The translations under genes were made by a program, and so were the position numbers. Below are positions 1 through 4,600 of a DNA stretch of 5,995 bases, piece by piece. The stretch's first letter is position 1. Each line of letters begins with the position of its first letter. The notes under the pieces were generated by a model. That model saw only the letters and a program-made list of their open reading frames with translations, made no database searches and had not been told where the DNA came from. The stretch comes from an uncultured Desulfovibrio sp. (GTDB lineage Bacteria > Desulfobacterota > Desulfovibrionia > Desulfovibrionales > Desulfovibrionaceae). The DNA is taken from the NCBI GenBank assembly GCA_947177645.1, contig CAMWVJ010000084.1, forward strand, positions 1 to 5,995, given 5' to 3'.

Positions 1-29
1 CGGGGCCTTTCCCTGCCAGCGCGCGGCCG

Positions 30-49
30 TCCCGGCCCCGGCGCCGGGA
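30..49 (+). terminator. GC-rich hairpin upstream of the channel gene, possible terminator of a preceding gene
   Basis: A 7-bp perfect stem (30-36 with 43-49) encloses a 6-base loop. The loop and right arm together also form a 12-base palindrome, CCCGGCGCCGGG (37-48). Only three T residues follow (50-52), so as an intrinsic terminator it is weak. It could equally be chance structure in very GC-rich DNA or lie inside the end of an upstream reading frame. Confidence 0.22.
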
Positions 50-142
50 TTTCCGCTCGACCTTTTGCGCGGCCTTTGGCACACTATGCCCCCCGAAACC
101 CGGCGCGCCGGCCACGCCCCGCGCCCCAACGGCGAGCCAGCC

Positions 143-1972
143 ATGAAATTCGTCCCCGCACAGGTCAGCTTCTTTCTCAAGCAGCACAGCGTGCGCCGCA
201 ATCTCGTCGCCCTCACGCGCTTCCTGGTCATGCTCGTGGGGCTCATCATCCTTTATTCCGCGCTCTTCCACGTCATCATGCGTTACGAGGGGCACGACTA
301 TTCGTGGATCACCGGCCTCTACTGGACGCTGACAGTCATGTCCACCCTGGGCTTCGGGGACATCACCTTCCATTCCGCCCTCGGCATGGTGTTTTCCATC
401 GTCGTCCTGCTCTCCGGCGTGATGCTCCTGCTCATCATGCTGCCCTTCGCCTTCATCCAGTTCTTTTACGCGCCCTGGCTCAAGGCGCAGGAGAAGGGCC
501 ACACCCCGCGCGCCGTGGCGCCGGACATGAAGGGCCACGTCATCGTGGTCAGCACGAGCCCCATCGCCCTCAACCTCGTGGACGACCTCAAGGGCTACGG
601 CGCGCGCTGCGTGCTCCTCTGCAACGACAGCCAGAAGACCCTCGACCTGCTCGACCGCGGCTACGACGCCATCGTGGGCGAGCACGACTCCGCCACGGTC
701 TACCGCAACCTGCGCCTCGCCGAGGCGGCCATGCTCGTGGTGCTCGACAGCGACGTGCGCAACACCAACATCGTCTTCACCGCGCGCGACGTGGCGCCTG
801 ACGTGCCCATCGTGGCCTCGGCCCAGAGCGAGGACGCCATCGACATCCTGCGGCTGGCCGGCAGCTCGCGCGTTTTCCAGTTCCACCGGCTGCTCGGCGA
901 GGCCCTGGCCCGGCGCGTGCTCAACGCCAACGCCCGCTTCAGCATCGCGAGCCGCTACAAGGAGCTGGTGGCCGCGGAAGGCCCGGTCATGCGCACGCCG
1001 CTCGTGGGCAAGACCCTCAGGAAGAGCGGCCTGCGCAACGCCTCGGGCGCCAATGTGGTGGGCCTCTGGGAGCGGGGGCGCTTCGTTTTGCCCGGGCCGG
1101 ACACGGTGCTCACGGCCACCATGGTCATGGTCATCGTGGGCGACATGCAGCAGATCCAGGCGGCCAACGCCTTTTTGAGCGAAAAGGACGGCCCCGACGC
1201 GGGGACGGCCAAAAATGGGGACAAGGACGGCGGCAAGAACGGCGCGAAGCCGGAGGCCCCCGCCGCCGACGCCGGGGAAAAGGGCGAGAAGGCGGAAAAG
1301 AAAGACAAGCTGGGGGCGGCCCCGGTGGTCATCCTCGGCTGCGGCCGCGTGGGCCGCGACGCCGCGCGCCAGCTCGAGCGCAGCGGGCGCCCCTACAGCG
1401 TGGTGGACAAGTCGCCCAAGGGCGGCTTCCTCAAGGACCATCTCGTCATCGGCGACGCCGCGGACCTCGAGGTGCTGGAGCGCGCCGGCATCCGCACCGC
1501 GCCCTCGGTCATCATCACGACGCACGACGATGACACCAACATTTACCTCACCCTCTACTGCCGCCGCCTGCGCGAGGACATCCAGATCATCAGCCGCGCC
1601 ACGCTCGACCGCAACGTGGGCATCCTGCACGCGGCCGGCGCCGACCTCGTGCTCTCGCTGGCCTCCATGGTCACGAGCAGCATCATCAACCTGCTGGCGC
1701 CCGGCAAGGTGCTCATGATCAGCGAGGGGCTGAACATCTTTCGCGCCACCGTGGGCAAGAGCCTCGCCGGCAAGCCGCTCATGGGCAGCGGCATCAGGAG
1801 CCTCACGCATTGCAGCGTGGTGGCCCTGCGCGGGGCCGACGGCATCCTCCACGCCAACCCGGACCCGAGCCACGTTTTCGAGGAAGGCGAGGAAATGTAT
1901 CTCATCGGCGATTCGGAAGCGGAAAAGACCTTTTACGAAACCTTCGGCAAGAACGAACCGCTCACGGCGTGA
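143..1972 (+). CDS. Potassium channel subunit with tandem RCK (TrkA-N/TrkA-C) domains, GsuK-like
   Basis: This is a 609-residue inner-membrane K+ channel subunit gated from the cytoplasm by ligands. Seen in order: a short basic N-terminus, TM1 (about 21-47), a pore loop with the selectivity filter TLGFGD (68-73), TM2 (about 79-111), a first Rossmann-like RCK domain (131-264) with its TrkA-C lobe (282-345), a charged Lys/Glu/Gly/Ala linker (346-393), a second RCK domain starting with GCGRVG (399-404), and its TrkA-C lobe (about 527-594). RCK2 keeps the dinucleotide glycine motif and an acidic residue after strand 2 (Asp422). In RCK1 the glycine motif is replaced by VSTSPIA. Two RCK modules in one chain, so that a tetramer carries eight, is the known architecture of Geobacter GsuK. 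I chose the ATG at 143 because a GGCGAG purine stretch lies 6 bases before it and TM1 then sits near the N-terminus. In-frame TTG (65) and ATG (86) lack a ribosome site, and the frame is open to the window edge. Confidence 0.93.
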   Translation: MKFVPAQVSFFLKQHSVRRNLVALTRFLVMLVGLIILYSALFHVIMRYEGHDYSWITGLYWTLTVMSTLGFGDITFHSALGMVFSIVVLLSGVMLLLIMLPFAFIQFFYAPWLKAQEKGHTPRAVAPDMKGHVIVVSTSPIALNLVDDLKGYGARCVLLCNDSQKTLDLLDRGYDAIVGEHDSATVYRNLRLAEAAMLVVLDSDVRNTNIVFTARDVAPDVPIVASAQSEDAIDILRLAGSSRVFQFHRLLGEALARRVLNANARFSIASRYKELVAAEGPVMRTPLVGKTLRKSGLRNASGANVVGLWERGRFVLPGPDTVLTATMVMVIVGDMQQIQAANAFLSEKDGPDAGTAKNGDKDGGKNGAKPEAPAADAGEKGEKAEKKDKLGAAPVVILGCGRVGRDAARQLERSGRPYSVVDKSPKGGFLKDHLVIGDAADLEVLERAGIRTAPSVIITTHDDDTNIYLTLYCRRLREDIQIISRATLDRNVGILHAAGADLVLSLASMVTSSIINLLAPGKVLMISEGLNIFRATVGKSLAGKPLMGSGIRSLTHCSVVALRGADGILHANPDPSHVFEEGEEMYLIGDSEAEKTFYETFGKNEPLTA

Positions 1973-2049
1973 GCAGGCTGCATCCGCGTGGCTTGCGCTA
2001 ACGGCCTGTCGCAGCCCGATGCGCTGAAAATCCCGAAGCGCTCAACCCG
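1973..2049. other. Convergent intergenic gap, no clear terminator
   Basis: This gap separates the stops of the channel gene (+) and the SDR gene (-). The best structure is a 5-bp stem GCGCT/AGCGC (2021-2025 with 2037-2041) around an 11-base loop, with no T run on either strand. Neither gene therefore has a recognisable intrinsic terminator here. Rho-dependent or read-through termination is possible. Confidence 0.5.
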
Positions 2050-2697
2050 TTATTCGTAAATTTCCTCCCAGCTCCACTCCTGTTGGGGCCGCGAGAACAT
2101 GGCCCAGAAGAGGTCTGCGATTTTTTGCGGATCTCCCTGCGCCTGTTCCACCACTTTCCTGACGAGGATGGAGGCGATCTGGATATGGCACTTTCGCAAC
2201 TCGTCAAACAGGGCGTGGCACAGGCAGCGCAGGCCCGCTTTTCCCACGCTCAGGGCCAGGTATTCCGCAGCGGGGGACTCGGCGAAGCCTCCTCCCGTCA
2301 GAAATATGCTGCCATGCCCTTTTCGCTTCATATACGGCAGGATGTTCCGCACTGAGATCAGGGCGCCCGTCAGGTCAACAGCCATGTCGTTCTCAAGCGA
2401 GGCATCGGTCGCCTCGGAAATGGATTGCGGGCGCAAAATGGCCGCATTATAGAAAAGGATCTCCGTTTGCTCCCCATACTTATCGATGAGGGAGGCGAGC
2501 TGTGCGGAGCTTGCCGCATCGACGACGTGGACCTCACAGTCCCGTCCTGTTCGTGCCGTTATTTCCGCGGCAAACTTTTTCAGCTTGTCTTCATTCCGCG
2601 CAGCCAGAATGGGGCTATAGCCCTCCGTGGCAAAGCGCAGGGCCGTAGCGAAGCCAATGCCCGGGCCAACGCCGATGCAAAGGATCGAGCCTTTCAT
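2050..2697 (-). CDS. Atypical short-chain dehydrogenase/reductase (SDR-fold NAD(P)-binding protein)
   Basis: This 215-residue cytoplasmic protein has a one-domain Rossmann fold and the length of a compact SDR. The cofactor-binding half is intact: GVGPGIG (9-15) fits the SDR Gly-x3-Gly-x-Gly loop, AAR (32-34) at the end of strand 2 favours NADPH, Asp60 fits the adenine contact, and YNAA (83-86) stands for the usual NNAG. The catalytic half is degenerate. Lys153 is kept, but the position four before it is Leu149 rather than Tyr (the nearest Tyr is 146), the Ser position falls in TGGG (134-137), and the Asn position is Asp108. I recall a family of atypical SDRs with TGGG and a shifted Tyr, so this may be a family trait rather than decay. 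The ATG has a strong ribosome site and starts 12 bases after the nitroreductase stop, as the last gene of the operon. The substrate is unknown; a non-catalytic NADP(H)-binding role is possible. Confidence 0.9.
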   Translation of the reverse strand: MKGSILCIGVGPGIGFATALRFATEGYSPILAARNEDKLKKFAAEITARTGRDCEVHVVDAASSAQLASLIDKYGEQTEILFYNAAILRPQSISEATDASLENDMAVDLTGALISVRNILPYMKRKGHGSIFLTGGGFAESPAAEYLALSVGKAGLRCLCHALFDELRKCHIQIASILVRKVVEQAQGDPQKIADLFWAMFSRPQQEWSWEEIYE

Positions 2698-2701
2698 GAT
2701 G

Positions 2702-2708
2702 CCTCCCT
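2702..2708 (-). promoter_or_regulatory. Ribosome binding site of the SDR gene
   Basis: AGGGAGG on the - strand ends 4 bases before the ATG at 2697. It lies in the short gap just after the nitroreductase stop codon (2712-2710), so translation of the two genes is probably coupled. Confidence 0.8.
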
Positions 2709-2709
2709 G

Positions 2710-3321
2710 TCAAAACTTTCCCCAATGGATGTTCTTCAGCGGCATCTCGCCCGGTTTTTTCGGCTGTTTGTGCTCGCCTTTCTGCCCCAGGGCGATGATG
2801 CACAGCACGCCGTAGCTCTCGGGGATATGGAGCAAGCCCCGGATTTCGTCAGCCGCGGAGGCGGCCTGCCCCTGCCGATCCCGTATCTGGTTCCAGCAGG
2901 CGCCGATGCCCTCTTCTTCGGCGCCGAGCAGAACATAGGTGGCGGCCACGGAGCCGTCCTCGATCCAGAGCTTTGAAGCGTCCCGGTTCACCAGCACCAC
3001 CACCGCTGCCGTGGCGGCGGCCACGGAGGGCGCGCCGATGCGCTTGCAGGCCGCGAGCCGGCGCAACATCTCCCTGTCCTCGACCACCACGAATTCGACC
3101 ACTTTTTCGCCCCAGGATGTGGGCGCGAGCAGGGCCGTGGTGAGGATGTGCTCCAGACGCTCACGACGTATGGGCTCATCCGTGTAGTGCCGTACGGAAC
3201 GCCGTGAAGCGGCGATTTCTCCAAAAGATTTTTTCACCTCCCCGCTCCCCGCATCCGAAACAGGTGCCAGCAAGCCCAGCCCTGCGGCTCCGGCAGCGAT
3301 CAATGCTTCCCTCCTGCGCAT
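2710..3321 (-). CDS. Nitroreductase-family flavoprotein with twin-arginine leader
   Basis: This is a 203-residue member of the FMN-dependent nitroreductase superfamily, whose members reduce nitroaromatics, quinones, flavins and similar acceptors as dimers. Visible family marks: RRSVRHYTDEPI (40-51), which carries the Arg-Ser-x-Arg FMN-phosphate contact; the segment after ALLAPTSWGEK (63-73); the helix AATYVLLGAEEEGIGACW (126-143); and the late strand YGVLCIIALGQ (170-180). It ends in IHWGKF. The N-terminus MRRREALIAAG followed by Ala/Gly/Leu and SDA (22-24) resembles a Tat signal peptide with a possible cut after Ala24, which would suit a protein folded with FMN before export. I chose the ATG at 3321 over the one at 3339 because AGGAG sits 6 bases before it and the arginines then come right after Met. 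It is the middle gene of the operon, 33 bases after the EthD-like stop and 12 before the SDR. The substrate is unknown. Confidence 0.9.
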   Translation of the reverse strand: MRRREALIAAGAAGLGLLAPVSDAGSGEVKKSFGEIAASRRSVRHYTDEPIRRERLEHILTTALLAPTSWGEKVVEFVVVEDREMLRRLAACKRIGAPSVAAATAAVVVLVNRDASKLWIEDGSVAATYVLLGAEEEGIGACWNQIRDRQGQAASAADEIRGLLHIPESYGVLCIIALGQKGEHKQPKKPGEMPLKNIHWGKF

Positions 3322-3327
3322 TTCCAG

Positions 3328-3332
3328 CTCCT
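3328..3332 (-). promoter_or_regulatory. Ribosome binding site that decides the nitroreductase start
   Basis: AGGAG on the - strand lies 6 bases before the ATG at 3321. The alternative ATG at 3339 has no comparable purine stretch before it. This supports the 203-residue form that begins directly with the arginine-rich leader. Confidence 0.75.
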
Positions 3333-3354
3333 GCGGCATCTTGCCGTGTTCACG

Positions 3355-3666
3355 TCAACCAATGGGTTCCAGAGTGTCCATGGTGCAGCCCATGTTCGTG
3401 AAATTCTTTATGTCCCCGATAAGAGCGGTGCTGACAGGAGCGGCCAACGCCTGTTTGAGCGCTTCTGGTGTGGCAAACCTGCATTCGCATATCCACAGTG
3501 TGCCCTGTGTGCCCTCTGGCTCTATTGCAGAAAAATATCGCAGCTGCTCCAATCCAAACGTTTTCCACGCTTCCTTTACTTGCGGCAGATGTTTTTCGGC
3601 ATAATATTTTTCGTCAAACTCATCCCAGCGTGTGCCATTGTAGCGGATCATGAGAAATGCGGCCAT
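3355..3666 (-). CDS. EthD-family small protein (dimeric alpha/beta barrel)
   Basis: This 103-residue protein has the size and pattern of EthD-domain proteins, which fold as ferredoxin-like alpha/beta units pairing into a barrel. Marks: the first strand AAFLMIRYNG (2-11), the helix with FDEKYYAEKHLPQVKEAW (17-34) containing the family's Tyr...His-Leu-Pro motif (His26), a strand around TLWICECRF (56-64), and a final helix and strand (66-92). EthD is named after the Rhodococcus ethyl tert-butyl ether cluster, where it is needed but has no settled reaction. Related barrels act in aromatic and polyketide chemistry. Two adjacent ATGs exist (3669 and 3666). GGGAG lies 3 bases before the first and 6 before the second, so 3666 is preferred. 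It is the first gene of the operon transcribed away from the TetR gene. Its codons and base composition are clearly more AT-rich than the flanking genes (25 G/C of 60 at 3601-3660). Confidence 0.88.
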   Translation of the reverse strand: MAAFLMIRYNGTRWDEFDEKYYAEKHLPQVKEAWKTFGLEQLRYFSAIEPEGTQGTLWICECRFATPEALKQALAAPVSTALIGDIKNFTNMGCTMDTLEPIG

Positions 3667-3672
3667 CATGTT

Positions 3673-3677
3673 CTCCC
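3673..3677 (-). promoter_or_regulatory. Ribosome binding site of the EthD-family gene
   Basis: GGGAG on the - strand has better spacing to the second of two tandem ATG codons (6 bases) than to the first (3 bases). Confidence 0.65.
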
Positions 3678-3701
3678 GTAAATTGACTTCGGTTCACCCT
3701 T

Positions 3702-3716
3702 CCTGCATGTTGCAGG
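3702..3716. promoter_or_regulatory. Perfect inverted repeat, candidate operator near the EthD-family gene
   Basis: CCTGCA-TGT-TGCAGG has 6-bp arms and a 3-base centre. It lies 35 bases upstream of the EthD-family start, where a bound repressor would block its transcription. Its arms differ from those of the second palindrome, so the two may bind different proteins or only one may be functional. Confidence 0.4.
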
Positions 3717-3763
3717 CAGTGCAGGGGCACGGTATCCTGATTGCGGGAAGCGGACAATGGACG

Positions 3764-3775
3764 AAAAAATTTTTT
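3764..3775. other. A6T6 tract, likely bent DNA or UP-like element
   Basis: AAAAAATTTTTT is a perfect 12-base AT palindrome directly left of the GGTTGC palindrome. Such tracts are intrinsically curved and often lie in promoters. The role here is inferred from position only. Confidence 0.4.
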
Positions 3776-3776
3776 G

Positions 3777-3792
3777 GGTTGCTTAGGCAACC
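3777..3792. promoter_or_regulatory. Perfect inverted repeat, candidate TetR-type operator
   Basis: GGTTGC-TTAG-GCAACC has 6-bp arms and a 4-base centre, 16 bases in all, within the size range of TetR-family operators. It ends 24 bases before the start of the TetR gene, the classic place for autorepression, and is between the two divergent units. That this regulator binds it is inference. Confidence 0.55.
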
Positions 3793-3816
3793 GTTCTGCC
3801 GAAACCGTGGCTTTTT

Positions 3817-4401
3817 ATGCGAGACAGGGAAAAACCAAAGCGGGATCTGCGGGTAACAAAGACCCTTGACGCCATAGACGCGGCGCTGCACAGGCTTGTC
3901 CTTGAACGCTCCCCGCGCCGCGTGACCGTGGCCGAACTCTGCCGGCAGGCGCGCATCAACAAGAAAACCTTTTATCTCCATTACTCGTCCCTTGACGCCC
4001 TGTTTCAGGCGCAACTCGAGAGAATGACGACCAGCTTTCTTGAGCAGATAAAAGAGCTGCGTCTGCCGGCGCAGCTTTTCACGCTCAACAGGGAGTTTTT
4101 CCTGTTTTCTTCCGGGCAGGGCGAGTTCTATGACAGGATCATCTGCTCCGAGGCGTATGGCCCCATGGGGCTTGCCATGCTTGCCGGCTTTGTGGAGGCC
4201 GCGTGGAGCAGGTCAGAATGGTTCAACGCCCTCGACCGGCAGGTGCGGGGCTTTGTCGTGACCTTTCTGCTGACAACGGGCCACGCATTGTACAAACAAT
4301 GGGTCCTGGAAGGAAAAAAGATGCCTCTTGAAGAGGCGATAGAGATAAGCGGTTCCCTTCTCTGCGAAGGGGTGAAGGGCATTAGGAAAAACTCCCGGTG
4401 A
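3817..4401 (+). CDS. TetR/AcrR-family transcriptional regulator
   Basis: This 194-residue protein has the usual TetR length. The N-terminal DNA-binding domain covers about 12-63, with the helix-turn-helix VTVAELCRQARINKK (36-50) followed by the family signature TFYLHYSSLDALF (51-63). The remaining helices (about 64-194) form the variable ligand-binding and dimer domain, which has no strong match I can name, so the inducer is unknown. The ATG at 3817 is the only start available: an in-frame TAG at 3784-3786 closes the frame and no ATG, GTG or TTG lies between. Its ribosome site is poor (a T-rich stretch directly precedes ATG), which fits low-level repressor expression. It is divergent from the EthD/nitroreductase/SDR operon with palindromes between, the standard arrangement for a local repressor of the adjacent operon and of itself. 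The stop codon (4399-4401) lies inside a hairpin. Confidence 0.93.
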   Translation: MRDREKPKRDLRVTKTLDAIDAALHRLVLERSPRRVTVAELCRQARINKKTFYLHYSSLDALFQAQLERMTTSFLEQIKELRLPAQLFTLNREFFLFSSGQGEFYDRIICSEAYGPMGLAMLAGFVEAAWSRSEWFNALDRQVRGFVVTFLLTTGHALYKQWVLEGKKMPLEEAIEISGSLLCEGVKGIRKNSR

Positions 4402-4421
4402 CATGGCGTCACTCTCGGGAG
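4392..4421 (+). other. Hairpin over the TetR stop codon
   Basis: CTCCCGGTGAC (4392-4402) pairs with GTCAC (4408-4412) and CGGGAG (4416-4421). This gives 11 base pairs around a 5-base loop, with one 3-base bulge (TCT). The TGA stop lies in the left arm. The right arm overlaps the terminator hairpin at 4411-4428, so both cannot form at once. Confidence 0.45.
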
Positions 4422-4441
4422 GGAGAGTATCTGCTTTTTTT
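4411..4441 (+). terminator. Probable intrinsic terminator of the TetR gene
   Basis: ACTCTC (4411-4416) and GAGAGT (4423-4428) form a perfect 6-bp stem with a 6-base loop. Seven T residues follow at 4435-4441, after a 6-base gap. The gap between stem and T run is longer than ideal, so efficiency may be modest. It lies 10 bases after the TetR stop. Confidence 0.5.
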
Positions 4442-4465
4442 CACTCCGTACATCTTATACGCATC

Positions 4466-4493
4466 CCTGCCGGCTGTGGAGGCTCACGGCAGG
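4466..4493. repeat. Inverted repeat in the TetR-peptidase gap
   Basis: CCTGCCG (4466-4472) and CGGCAGG (4487-4493) are perfect 7-bp arms around 14 bases. There is no T run on either side in either direction, so it does not look like a standard terminator. It lies 3' of both flanking genes. Confidence 0.35.
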
Positions 4494-4501
4494 CCAACGG
4501 T

Positions 4502-4543
4502 GAGCATGCAGGAAATACCGCATCTTGCGGGCTGCCCCTGCTC
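4502..4543. repeat. Nested hairpin in the TetR-peptidase gap
   Basis: An inner stem CCGCA-TCT-TGCGG (4518-4530) sits inside an outer pairing of GAG (4502-4504) plus CAGG (4509-4512) with CCTGCTC (4537-4543), leaving a 4-base bulge. It is a two-level folded element of unknown role. Chance in GC-rich DNA is not excluded. Confidence 0.3.
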
Positions 4544-4556
4544 CAGCCGACGGCAT

Positions 4557-4573
4557 GCTTCCTGGCAGGAGGC
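4557..4573. repeat. Short palindrome just downstream of the M20 peptidase gene
   Basis: The core TCCTG-G-CAGGA (4560-4570) extends to GC/GC ends through one mismatch. Read on the - strand it lies 27 bases after the peptidase stop, but no T run follows, so a terminator role is doubtful. Confidence 0.25.
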
Positions 4574-4600
4574 AACGGCACCCTGATACGGCGCGCCCCC

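Larger units (their letters stand above)
3670..3816. promoter_or_regulatory. Divergent promoter/operator region between the EthD-led operon and the TetR gene
   Basis: These 147 bases must hold promoters for both directions. They contain two perfect inverted repeats (3702-3716 and 3777-3792), an A6T6 tract (3764-3775), and a direct repeat TGCAGG (3711-3716 and 3720-3725). A + strand TTGACT (3683-3688) resembles a -35 box, but the hexamer 17 bases on (CATGTT) is a poor -10. On the - strand TTGTCC (3759-3754) is a weak -35 candidate with no good partner. I cannot place the promoters firmly. Confidence 0.7.

Noticed and set aside
77..90. A TGGCAC...GCC stretch resembling a sigma-54 promoter
   Set aside because: The spacing between the GG and GC elements is 8 bases instead of the required 10.
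65..142. TTG at 65 or ATG at 86 as the channel start
   Set aside because: Neither has a purine-rich ribosome site, and the added residues are Pro/Arg/Gly-rich without channel character. ATG at 143 is better placed, though not proven.
76..801. A 241-codon + strand frame overlapping the channel gene
   Set aside because: Its product is an Arg/His/Pro-rich composition artefact in the wrong frame, while the overlapping frame encodes clear channel and RCK domains.
2021..2041. A GCGCT/AGCGC hairpin as a terminator for the convergent genes
   Set aside because: It has only 5 bp, a large loop and no T run on either strand.
2425..2976. A 183-codon + strand frame across the SDR-nitroreductase junction
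   Set aside because: It is antisense to two well-supported genes and has no recognisable domain or ribosome site.
1973..4600. Direct repeats or an integrase that would mark the cassette as a mobile element
   Set aside because: Comparing the two flanking gaps by eye gave only trivial matches such as GCATCC, and there is no transposase, integrase or tRNA gene in the window.
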